Source: Bacteriovoracaceae bacterium UBA7317 (GTDB lineage: Bacteria > Bdellovibrionota > Bacteriovoracia > Bacteriovoracales > Bacteriovoracaceae). Taken from it: a DNA stretch of 47,122 bases. The stretch is taken from contig DKQD01000101.1 of assembly GCA_002474345.1 (NCBI GenBank), positions 1 through 47,122 of the forward strand, read 5' to 3'. Below the pieces are notes generated by a model that saw only the letters and a program-made list of their open reading frames with translations, had not been told where the DNA came from and made no database searches. Below, one piece after another: positions 1 through 7,539 of the stretch. The number at the start of each line of letters is the position of its first letter. The first letter of the stretch is position 1. The translations under genes and the position numbers were made by a program.

Positions 1-51
1 AGTTGACTGTTAATCAATTGGTCAGGGGTTCGAATCCCCTCACCCCAGCCA
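1..51 (+). tRNA. tRNA-Asn (GTT), 3' part only
   Basis: The 3' portion of a tRNA cut by the window edge. The anticodon stem is GTTGA/TCAAT around the 7-base loop CTGTTAA, giving anticodon GTT (Asn). A perfect T-arm follows (AGGGG, loop TTCGAAT, CCCCT at 24-40), then the acceptor strand 41-47, discriminator G48 and an encoded CCA at 49-51. The 5' acceptor strand and D-arm lie outside the window, so the full fold cannot be checked. Confidence 0.93.
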
Positions 52-94
52 TCTAAAAAATAATCTATATTTATTGATCAAAAAAAGTAATGGA

Positions 95-1702
95 CTAAAG
101 GATCTTGGAAAGGCGGGCTTGCATTTCATTCGCTGGCTTCATTTCTCCCTTTTTCGAGGCAACATCTACACCTCGCGTGTAAACTTCTCCAGCCTCCTTC
201 AACCTTCCGAGTCCTTCATAAACTTTTCCTAAAACTAGGTAAGCCATTGAATGGTTTGAATTAAGGTTTAAGACCTTTTGCAAATGCATTAATGCTTTTT
301 GTAGTTCGTTTTTCTTTAAATAAGTCTCACCTAACCCAAAATTGGCCAAAACATCATCCTCATCGAGCGCCAAAACCTGTAAAAACATCTCCTCTTTTTT
401 CTTCAGGCTTTCTGACACTTGTTTTTCGAGCTCTTCTTTCTCTTTTTTCTTCTTGGCTTCCCTTCCATAAAAAGCAAAAGACTTTACAGCAGCCTGACTC
501 TTTTCTTCTTCAGCCTCCTCTATTTTTCCCATTTTCATGAAGTAAAGGGATTTATTTGTATGAGCCATAACAGAATCTTTATCAATCTCAAGTAGCCTAT
601 CCATATAATCAATTGCCTGTTTGTAGTGTCCCTGGCGACCTAAGATAACTCCAATTGACTCAAGTGCATCTGCATGAGAAGAAAATAAGTTAATACAAAC
701 TTTAAGGTTTTCTAAAGCACTTTCATCATCTCCATTCTGAAAAAAATGAAGTCCTTTATAATATGCCTTGTCTGCTTTTTCTTTAAGAGATTTATCCTTA
801 AAGAAAGGTAAAAACGAAACCTTACCTTCCAAGCTGAAACCATCGTCAAATAAAATTTTAATATGCCGACCTTCAATTCGAAATTCACGATAAAGGCTTA
901 CTAATAATAAAACATCATTTTCCAAAGTCGTATTAGAAATAAAAGTACCGGCTTTTCTATTCGAAACTTTAAAGCTCTGATTTTGATAAGACTTTATATC
1001 ACCGCTTAATTTCCCTTTGTCGGCTCTAATTATAACAGGGTAATAAGAGGCTCCTCTATTATTTTGAATTTTTGAAACAGTTTCTTGACCTAAAAAACAG
1101 CCTTTAGAATAAGATATGGCTAACTCATTTAAAATATTCTCATTAATTATTTTACCACAAACTTGCTCCTTCTCTAACCCAGACCAACCACTTAAAACCC
1201 TCATTTGATTTTCAATGCTTTTAGGAACAAGCTTTTTAGACCTAAAAAAAGTCTTCGTATAACGTTCTCCCCAAAACAAAAACCCTTCTTCACCAAGGTA
1301 ATTAAGAAACAAAAATTTATTATCCTCCTTTTTATCTTCAACTGATAAGTTTAAAAAGTCAGAAGAAATAGAAAAATAAACTTGAGAAGTTTCTAAAGCT
1401 GAAATACTAACATCTTCCATTATGATAAACTTTTCTAATTCTGATATAGTAGTTTCGGCCATAACCTCAGGCACTATAAGAAGATAATAACCTTCTTTTT
1501 TTCCAACATAAAAGTAACTTTGAACTTTCCCACCACGGTCTAAACGAGAATTTAATTGAGCAGAATTAACCTCACAAGAAGAAATGTCATTTGTAACGTG
1601 ATTTTGAATATACGTATCGCAATCAGAACCAGAGATTTTTAAAAACCTCCAATTATTAAAGGCTAATATTCCTCCTCTATAACGTGCTTCATACAGATCC
1701 AT
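95..1702 (-). CDS. YgfZ/GcvT-like folate-binding protein fused to TPR repeats
   Basis: The N-terminal ~300 residues resemble YgfZ (COG0354), a folate-dependent protein that helps make or repair certain Fe-S enzymes. The family signature KGCFLGQE is at residues 200-207, with the conserved Cys at 202. From about residue 310 the protein changes to TPR helices (about 310-411 and 450-517), separated by a very charged Lys/Glu helix at 415-440. Ordinary YgfZ is about 325 residues; this is 535, so the TPR part is an added C-terminal module. A good Shine-Dalgarno (AAGGT) precedes the ATG. It lies 52 bp downstream of an IscA/ErpA-type gene on the same strand, which fits an Fe-S role. The YgfZ assignment is firm from the motif; the TPR partner is unknown. 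Confidence 0.85.
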   Translation of the reverse strand: MDLYEARYRGGILAFNNWRFLKISGSDCDTYIQNHVTNDISSCEVNSAQLNSRLDRGGKVQSYFYVGKKEGYYLLIVPEVMAETTISELEKFIIMEDVSISALETSQVYFSISSDFLNLSVEDKKEDNKFLFLNYLGEEGFLFWGERYTKTFFRSKKLVPKSIENQMRVLSGWSGLEKEQVCGKIINENILNELAISYSKGCFLGQETVSKIQNNRGASYYPVIIRADKGKLSGDIKSYQNQSFKVSNRKAGTFISNTTLENDVLLLVSLYREFRIEGRHIKILFDDGFSLEGKVSFLPFFKDKSLKEKADKAYYKGLHFFQNGDDESALENLKVCINLFSSHADALESIGVILGRQGHYKQAIDYMDRLLEIDKDSVMAHTNKSLYFMKMGKIEEAEEEKSQAAVKSFAFYGREAKKKKEKEELEKQVSESLKKKEEMFLQVLALDEDDVLANFGLGETYLKKNELQKALMHLQKVLNLNSNHSMAYLVLGKVYEGLGRLKEAGEVYTRGVDVASKKGEMKPANEMQARLSKIL

Positions 1703-1754
1703 AATTTTTGACCTTAGAAAATTTTTAAATAATGAGAGTTAAAGGTTTAAATAA

Positions 1755-2099
1755 CTAAGAGATTGAAAAAGATTCTCCACAGCCACACGTATTTGTAGCA
1801 TTTGGATTTTTGAAAACAAAACCCTTTCCATTAAGACCATCGCTAAAGTCAATGGTTATTCCTTTGAGATATATAGAAGACTTTGGGTCAATAAGTACTT
1901 TTACGTCACCAAAAGTTAGAATATTATCATTCTCTTTTTCTTCACTAAATTCAATTTTGTATGATAACCCAGAACAACCACCGCCAATTACACCAAAACG
2001 TATTCCAACATTTTTTGGCTGGTTCTCTTGTTTTAAAATTTGTCCAATATGATCAATTGCCTTCTCAGTTAATTCAATTAAGCTTTCAGAGTTTTCCAT
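1755..2099 (-). CDS. erpA: IscA/ErpA-type iron-sulfur cluster carrier protein
   Basis: A 114-residue A-type carrier (HesB/IscA/ErpA family), which holds a nascent Fe-S cluster and passes it to apo-enzymes in the cytoplasm. The three ligand cysteines are visible: one in GGGCSGLSY near residue 42 and the pair in TCGCGE near the C-terminus. Length is normal. The ATG has an AGGTG ribosome site 5 bases upstream, and an extended -10 promoter lies about 65 bp before the start. The next gene downstream is a YgfZ fusion, also linked to Fe-S proteins. IscA, ErpA and SufA cannot be told apart reliably from one sequence, so the symbol is the best guess. Confidence 0.85.
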   Translation of the reverse strand: MENSESLIELTEKAIDHIGQILKQENQPKNVGIRFGVIGGGCSGLSYKIEFSEEKENDNILTFGDVKVLIDPKSSIYLKGITIDFSDGLNGKGFVFKNPNATNTCGCGESFSIS

Positions 2100-2170
2100 T
2101 TAATCACCTATTACAATTCATGTGCTCCAAACACTGGTTTGTTTTATCTAAGCTAAACAATACATACCAT

Positions 2171-2179
2171 ATTATAACA
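2171..2179 (-). promoter_or_regulatory. Extended -10 promoter upstream of the Fe-S carrier gene
   Basis: On the minus strand this reads TGTTATAAT: a perfect TATAAT preceded by TG and one base, the extended -10 form. No good -35 hexamer lies 16-18 bases upstream (TTTTTG at best), which is typical of extended -10 promoters. The predicted start near 2164 leaves a leader of about 65 bases. The leader also holds an imperfectly placed inverted repeat, CAAAC-4-GTTTG, near 2128-2141, whose role is unclear. Confidence 0.5.
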
Positions 2180-2218
2180 TTTATTCAACGCCCCAAAAAA
2201 GAGAGTAATTTCAATATA

Positions 2219-2800
2219 TTATAATGATGGTTTCCATAACTCCTCTTCCTTTCCTTCTCTAAAATTTATCCACCTAGAAAAAACAAAAAAGTAATCTGAA
2301 AGTCGGTTTATAAACTCATTCGAAAAGTCTGGTAAAAGGCCCCCACTTTTTTCACTATATGCGATAAGGGTTCTTTCAACTCTTCTGCATACAGTTCTCG
2401 AAATATGTAAAAATGATGAAAGCTTAGAGCCACCGGGCAAAATAAAGTTTTTCAACTCGCTTAATTCTTTATCCATTTCGTTAATCTCATGCTCAATTTT
2501 TACTACGTCTTCCTCGACTAGCTTAGGAAGCTTAAATGTGCTTCTTTTTTCAGGCTCACAAGCAAAGTTTGACCCTAGACTAAATAAAGACAACTGTATG
2601 TTCTTAAGTAATAAAGTTTGATTTTTAACATAATCCTTATCTTCCATTTCAGATAAAATAACACCTATCCAAGAGTTAAGTTCATCGACCTCTCCATACA
2701 ATGCCAGTGATATATCTGATTTACTTACTCTTTTTCCACCAACAAGGCTTGTTTTGCCTTTGTCTCCAGACTTCGTATAAATTGAAGATTTTTTTGTCAT
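2219..2800 (-). CDS. Cob(I)alamin adenosyltransferase, PduO/MMAB type
   Basis: ATP:cob(I)alamin adenosyltransferase of the PduO type, which makes adenosylcobalamin and can hand it directly to the mutase. The N-terminal signature is clear: IYTKSGDKGKTSLVGGKRV followed by LYGEVDELNSWIG; the later arginine-rich segment RTVCRRVERTL contributes to the ATP/cobalamin site in this family. Length (193) is normal. Its ATG follows the icmF stop codon with no gap, so the two are translationally coupled. The neighbour IcmF needs exactly this cofactor, which makes the assignment secure. Confidence 0.94.
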   Translation of the reverse strand: MTKKSSIYTKSGDKGKTSLVGGKRVSKSDISLALYGEVDELNSWIGVILSEMEDKDYVKNQTLLLKNIQLSLFSLGSNFACEPEKRSTFKLPKLVEEDVVKIEHEINEMDKELSELKNFILPGGSKLSSFLHISRTVCRRVERTLIAYSEKSGGLLPDFSNEFINRLSDYFFVFSRWINFREGKEEELWKPSL

Positions 2801-5800
2801 TTACATATTCCTTCTATAACGTCCCCCGACTTCATAAAGAACTTCAGAAATTTGTCCAAGGCTACAAAACTTTGTCGTATTTAATAACTCTTCAAAAATA
2901 TTGTCACCTCTTAAGGCCACCGCTCTTAAGTCAGCTAAAGCTTGCTTTGACGTTGATTTATTTCTATCCTGGAAAGCTTTAAGCCTCTCAATCTGTTTGA
3001 TCTTTTCCTCATCAGTGCATCGAGATAATTCAATTTCTGTATTCAGCTGTTCTTCAATATTTTCAGAAATATAAGTGTTTACACCAATTATTGGTAATGA
3101 CCCATTATCTTTTAATGTTTCATAGTGTAGGGACTCCTCCTGTATTTTACCTCTTTGGTACATACTTTCCATCGCTCCTAGAACACCTCCCTTGTCAGAA
3201 ATTCTTTCAAATTCACTTAGGACTGCATCTTCTACTAACTCGGCAAGTTCATCAACAAGGTATGCGCCCTGAAGAGGATTGTCTGTCTTATTTAAACCAA
3301 ACTCTCTATTAATAATCATTTGTATGGCCATTGCCCTTCTCACACTCTCCTCCGTAGGAGTTGTTATGGCCTCATCATAAGCATTTGTATGAAGAGAATT
3401 ACAGTTATCACTTAAGGCCAGGAAAGCCTGGAGTGTCGTTCTGATATCATTAAAGTCAATTTCCTGGGCATGGAGAGACCGCCCTGAAGTTTGAACATGA
3501 TATTTAAACATTTGAGACTTTACATCTGCTCCATACTTTTCTTTTAAAACAACTGCCCAAATCTTTCTGGCCACCCTACCCATAACAGTATACTCAGGAT
3601 CCAACCCATTACTGAAAAAGAAGGATAAGTTTTTACAAAAATCATCTATTTTCAAACCTCTATTGAGATAATACTCAATGAAAGTAAAACCATTTGAAAG
3701 AGTAAATGCCATCTGTGTTATTGGGTTTGCTCCAGCCTCCGCTATATGATATCCACTAATAGAAACAGTATAATAGTTTTTTATTAAATTATTACAAAAG
3801 TACTCTTGAACATCCCCCATTAGTTTTAAGGCAAACTCCAAAGAAAAAATACATGTGTTTTGAGCTTGATCTTCTTTTAAAATATCTGCTTGAACAGTTC
3901 CTCTAATGCTTCTCATGACTTCGACTTTCTTCACAACATTTTCAAGGTCAGGCCCGGATAGTTTTTGCTTAATAGCAGTATTCATAAACATTGCTAATAT
4001 TATTGGCGCCGGACCATTAATTGTCATAGAAACAGAAGTGTAAGGGTCAGATAAATTAAATCCCCTAAATAAATCTTCCATATCATCTAGGGTCGCTATA
4101 CTTACACCCGCTTCACCAATTTTTCCAAAAATATCTGGTCTTTTATCAGGGTCCTCTCCATAGAGAGTTACAGAGTCAAAAGCAGTGGATAAGCGCTTGG
4201 CTTTATCGTTTTTTGAAAGGTAATGAAACCTTTCATTTGTACGACTAGGTCCACCCTCTCCTGCAAACATTCTTTTTGGATCCTCATCACTTCTCTTAAA
4301 AGGGAAAATCCCTGAAGCATAAGGGAAAGAGCCTGGTAAGTTTTGATTCTTTATAAAAAGATACTTATCCTCCATTGAAGAAAACCTTGGAAAAGCCACT
4401 TTCGGTAAACTTAAACCAGCTATTGACTGATATTTTGTTTTAACTTCAATAGATTTTCCTCTTACAGAGTAAGAAAACTCGCCATCATCAATCCTTTTAG
4501 CTGCCTCATCAAAGGATTCTATTTCCTTCAAAGCTTCAGGAGGTATCTCTCGTCTTTTGCTTTTCAGTGCTTTTTCTAATTCAGGACTATCCCCTAGTAT
4601 TTCTAGTGATTTTTCTAATGCTTGAAGCTCTCCAATAGCCTTAGCTATATCTTCATGTTTTTTATTATAGTTTTTTACAGTTAAAGCAATTTCTCTTAGA
4701 TATAGGGATCTATCTGGGCCAATAATTTTGGATTTAACCTCAGGCACTTTACTTGTAAAAAGAGAGGAAACCTTCTCTGTATCAAAATTAAACTCATTTA
4801 AAATTTCTTTAAATAGGGCATTAACACCAGAGTCATTAAATTGAGAAGCCATAGTCCCAAAAATTGGTAAGTCTTCATTTTTAGGTGAACCTTCGTGTCC
4901 TTCAAAAAGTAAATGGTTTCTCCTATATTGTTTACAAACATCTCTTAAAGCATCTTCAGATCTAGGTTTTTCAAACTTGTTAACAACAACAAAGTCTGCA
5001 GCATCGATCATTTCTATTTTTTCAAGTTGAGTTTGAGCACCATACTCTGGTGTCATAACATAAGCACACTTGTTTGCTACCTTTGTAATTTCATCAGAGG
5101 CTTGACCAATCCCAGAGGTTTCTACCAAAATTAAATCAAAGTTTTGAGACCTTAAAAAAGAGACTACTTTTTCAATTTGTGGACTCAATTCAGTATTTGA
5201 GTTCCTTGTTGCAAGAGACCTTATATAAAAATTTGGGTAACTCGCACTGCCTAACCTTATTCTATCACCTAAAAGAGCTCCTTTCGTTTTCTTTCTCGTG
5301 GGATCGACTGAAACTAGCGCTACCTTTAAATTTGGATAAAATAAATGAAATCTTAAAAGTATTTCATCAACCAAAGAACTTTTTCCTGCTCCCCCCGTTC
5401 CAGTTATACCTAATACAGGAGTATCTTCTCCCCCGTTAAATTGAAGAGGAATTTCTCCCAAGTCTTCAATGTGAGTTATGACCTTAGAAATATCTAAATT
5501 AGATAAGCTCTTTTTTGCCGACATTTTTTCAAAATTTATATCTTCTAAAGTTGAATAAGTCGCTCTTGTTATCATGTCATCAATGATTCCAGGCAAACCT
5601 AGCTTCATCCCATCTTCTGGAGAATATATCCGAGTAATACCCTTGTTGTGCAAAGCCTTTATTTCAGATGGAGTAATAACACCACCTCCACCACCAAAAA
5701 TCTTTACTTTGTTAGCACCGGCCTGATTTAGTAGCTCTCTTACGTAGGTAAAATACTCATTATGGCCTCCCTGGTATGAACTCAATGCAATTGCATGAGC

Positions 5801-5962
5801 ATCTTCCTGAAGACAAGCATTCACTACATCTCCTGCGGACCTGTTATGCCCCAAGTGAATGACTTCCACGCCTTTAGATTGAAGTAAACGTCTCATGATA
5901 TTGATGGAAACATCATGCCCATCAAAAAGGCTCGCAGCAGTCACAAATCGTAATTTTTTCAT
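2801..5962 (-). CDS. icmF: Fused isobutyryl-CoA mutase IcmF (B12 domain, G-protein chaperone, mutase)
   Basis: Adenosylcobalamin-dependent acyl-CoA mutase with a built-in MeaB-like chaperone. Domain order: B12-binding domain with cobalt-ligand His16 in DGHDVS (about 1-135); G-domain with P-loop GITGTGGAGKSS at 185-196 (about 180-410); linker; mutase barrel from about 520, with the motif ISGYHIAEAGANP near 735-746. The two residues that separate isobutyryl-CoA from methylmalonyl-CoA mutases are Phe579 (in RFHYLS) and Gln701 (in AQNTCIF), both of the isobutyryl type, so the main reaction is probably isobutyryl-CoA to n-butyryl-CoA. The stretch between AIKQK and RGTVQAD is shorter than I recall for other IcmF proteins. 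It heads a coupled operon with the adenosyltransferase. Confidence 0.95.
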   Translation of the reverse strand: MKKLRFVTAASLFDGHDVSINIMRRLLQSKGVEVIHLGHNRSAGDVVNACLQEDAHAIALSSYQGGHNEYFTYVRELLNQAGANKVKIFGGGGGVITPSEIKALHNKGITRIYSPEDGMKLGLPGIIDDMITRATYSTLEDINFEKMSAKKSLSNLDISKVITHIEDLGEIPLQFNGGEDTPVLGITGTGGAGKSSLVDEILLRFHLFYPNLKVALVSVDPTRKKTKGALLGDRIRLGSASYPNFYIRSLATRNSNTELSPQIEKVVSFLRSQNFDLILVETSGIGQASDEITKVANKCAYVMTPEYGAQTQLEKIEMIDAADFVVVNKFEKPRSEDALRDVCKQYRRNHLLFEGHEGSPKNEDLPIFGTMASQFNDSGVNALFKEILNEFNFDTEKVSSLFTSKVPEVKSKIIGPDRSLYLREIALTVKNYNKKHEDIAKAIGELQALEKSLEILGDSPELEKALKSKRREIPPEALKEIESFDEAAKRIDDGEFSYSVRGKSIEVKTKYQSIAGLSLPKVAFPRFSSMEDKYLFIKNQNLPGSFPYASGIFPFKRSDEDPKRMFAGEGGPSRTNERFHYLSKNDKAKRLSTAFDSVTLYGEDPDKRPDIFGKIGEAGVSIATLDDMEDLFRGFNLSDPYTSVSMTINGPAPIILAMFMNTAIKQKLSGPDLENVVKKVEVMRSIRGTVQADILKEDQAQNTCIFSLEFALKLMGDVQEYFCNNLIKNYYTVSISGYHIAEAGANPITQMAFTLSNGFTFIEYYLNRGLKIDDFCKNLSFFFSNGLDPEYTVMGRVARKIWAVVLKEKYGADVKSQMFKYHVQTSGRSLHAQEIDFNDIRTTLQAFLALSDNCNSLHTNAYDEAITTPTEESVRRAMAIQMIINREFGLNKTDNPLQGAYLVDELAELVEDAVLSEFERISDKGGVLGAMESMYQRGKIQEESLHYETLKDNGSLPIIGVNTYISENIEEQLNTEIELSRCTDEEKIKQIERLKAFQDRNKSTSKQALADLRAVALRGDNIFEELLNTTKFCSLGQISEVLYEVGGRYRRNM

Positions 5963-6022
5963 AAAGCATCTCTATAAATTTTATTTAATTTCTTAATTTT
6001 TTTAGGAATTTACACAAAAAGC

Positions 6023-6050
6023 AATATAGCTTATAAATCTAATGAAGCAA
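6023..6050 (-). promoter_or_regulatory. Possible promoter for icmF operon
   Basis: On the minus strand, TTGCTT (6050-6045) and TATATT (6028-6023) are spaced by 16 bases in the 165-bp gap between the divergent icmF and ferredoxin genes. The -35 match is modest. A start near 6016 would leave a leader of about 55 bases. Confidence 0.3.
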
Positions 6051-6057
6051 ATTCACT

Positions 6058-6085
6058 TTGTTACGATAATGAAATAAGATATTAT
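6058..6085 (+). promoter_or_regulatory. Likely promoter for the ferredoxin gene at 6128
   Basis: TTGTTA (6058-6063), a 16-base spacer and TATTAT (6080-6085). The predicted start near 6092 gives a leader of about 36 bases, ending in the AGGTG ribosome site at 6117-6121. Confidence 0.42.
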
Positions 6086-6127
6086 TGATATAGTTTAACA
6101 AAAAATACTTATATCTAGGTGAAAAAT

Positions 6128-6520
6128 ATGTCGGATGACTCTCCAGTATTAGTAGAAAACCCTTTCCACACAGCAAGGCTAAAACCAGTGAGAAAGGGAA
6201 AAAAACCGCCAAAGCTTTTAGCTGTGGTCCATCAAAGTGGTTGTACAGGATGCGAGGTTTGCATTGCAGGCTGCCCTGTTGACTCTATTGAACTTGTTCC
6301 AGGACCGAATCCAGAAAATCCAGTTTTTCAACAAACTGTTGAAATAGACCTTTCACGATGCATTGGTTGTCAAAATTGCTCGCAAGACTGCCCATGGGAA
6401 ACTATTACCATGTATCATCATGAAGATGCTTATAACGCATGGGCAAACGAGACACTTTTTTCTGATCTTTATATTGAGGAGCAGAACGTAGAAAAAATCA
6501 GTGAAAAAGCTGGAAAGTAA
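6128..6520 (+). CDS. Ferredoxin with two 4Fe-4S clusters
   Basis: A 130-residue soluble electron carrier. Two complete cluster motifs are present: CTGCEVCIAGCP and CIGCQNCSQDCP. A basic N-terminal tail of about 40 residues precedes them (VRKGKKPPK), and an acidic helix follows. I chose the ATG at 6128 because AGGTG at 6117-6121 sits 6 bases upstream; a GTG three codons earlier at 6119 overlaps that site. The second cluster is followed by WETI rather than the common ALTL type. Its partner enzyme is not next door; ETF (20883-22681) and a second ferredoxin (14457) are in the same window. The specific redox role is unknown. Confidence 0.88.
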   Translation: MSDDSPVLVENPFHTARLKPVRKGKKPPKLLAVVHQSGCTGCEVCIAGCPVDSIELVPGPNPENPVFQQTVEIDLSRCIGCQNCSQDCPWETITMYHHEDAYNAWANETLFSDLYIEEQNVEKISEKAGK

Positions 6521-6700
6521 CCCGAGGACCCCTCTCAAACTTCCAAAAAACTGAAAACCTAGCACCTTACACTCACTTTTATTAATTTTAAATGAACCTG
6601 TATTCATTAAGGTTTAGGAAACGCTCTTATTCTAAAGCAAGTTAATCTTTGTTCGAAAAATTGAATTAATGCTAATAAGATTAAGACAAGACCATGGGTT
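6521..6700 (+). other. Intergenic, nothing recognised
   Basis: About 180 bases between the ferredoxin stop and the outer-membrane pseudogene. I see no convincing hairpin with a T-run, no tRNA and no coding signal on either strand. Confidence 0.5.
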
Positions 6701-7002
6701 ATGATTCTAAAAACTTTTGCAATAACCTCATTTCTATTGATATTACTTCACGCCAAAAGAAAGCTGAACCTGGTACAGTTGTGGTACTTCAGCTTGATAC
6801 AGCTAGCATATATACAACCTTTAGTCGATTCATAGGTCACACACACTTCACATACGCAACTTTCATTTGGGGTTTCTTATAATCTTCCCTAAATATTTTT
6901 TATCCGGGCCCCAATGACTTATATTACACAGCAGATACTACATATACAGAATATAGCTCGAATTCTTTAGCAGTTGGATTAACCTTTCCAATTCCTCTCT
7001 AG
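6701..7002 (+). pseudogene. Decayed outer-membrane beta-barrel protein gene
   Basis: An ATG at 6701 opens a typical signal peptide (MILKTFAITSFLLILLHA) that then runs into a stop. In a different frame (the one covering 6694-6882), barrel-like alternating segments such as FTYATFIW follow and end at a TAA at 6880-6882. The same frame continues after that stop to SLAVGLTFPIPL and TAG at 7000-7002, which looks like the last strand of an outer-membrane barrel. A signal peptide, strand-like pieces and a terminal strand in order, broken by one frameshift and one stop, indicate a dead and shortened gene. No function or parent family can be named. Confidence 0.5.
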
Positions 7003-7009
7003 GACTTTA

Positions 7010-7519
7010 CTAACTCTTCTTTTCTTCTGGTTCGCTTTCTTTTCTTTTATTTTCTAAAATTAAATCTAAGATAAGCAAGCCTGCGGCAATTGAGATTGAA
7101 CTATCTGCTACATTGAAAGCTGGGAAGTGAGACTGCTTTACATAGAAGTCTAAGAAGTCTACTACATAGCTAAGCATAAACCTATCGATTAGATTCCCAA
7201 CTGCTCCAGCAAAAATTAGACCATAGGCAAAGCAAGGCATCCAATTTTTAAGATTTCTAGAAACCCAAACTAAGTAAAGAAGATAAAAACAAGCTGCAAC
7301 AGGAAGATAAAGAAAAAAGACGGATCTTACCCAGTCAGGAGCTGTCGCCCCCATTCCAAAGGCAGCGCCTTTATTTCTAACGTAAGTTAAATTGAAAAAC
7401 CCTTCAATAATAACCTTAGATTCACCCAAGTAGAAGTGGTCCTGTACTGCACCTTTGGTAAACTGATCGACTAAAATTATTAAAGCTCCAATCAAGCTTA
7501 TAGTAAATATTCTTTTCAA
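7010..7519 (-). CDS. lspA: Signal peptidase II (lipoprotein signal peptidase)
   Basis: Inner-membrane aspartic protease that removes the signal peptide from lipidated prolipoproteins. The family motifs appear in order: DQ at 18-19, RNKGAAFG at 48-55, GNLIDR at 108-113, VVDFLDF at 119-125 and FPAFNVADS at 132-140; the conserved aspartates of the last three include the catalytic pair. Four membrane segments fit the 169 residues. It is the last gene of a four-gene minus-strand operon, 20 bp after the NtrC-type regulator, which is an unusual place for lspA (more often next to ileS). Several probable substrates with lipoboxes are encoded in this window. Confidence 0.97.
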   Translation of the reverse strand: MKRIFTISLIGALIILVDQFTKGAVQDHFYLGESKVIIEGFFNLTYVRNKGAAFGMGATAPDWVRSVFFLYLPVAACFYLLYLVWVSRNLKNWMPCFAYGLIFAGAVGNLIDRFMLSYVVDFLDFYVKQSHFPAFNVADSSISIAAGLLILDLILENKRKESEPEEKKS

Positions 7520-7539
7520 AATTTCACCTCTTACCTGAA

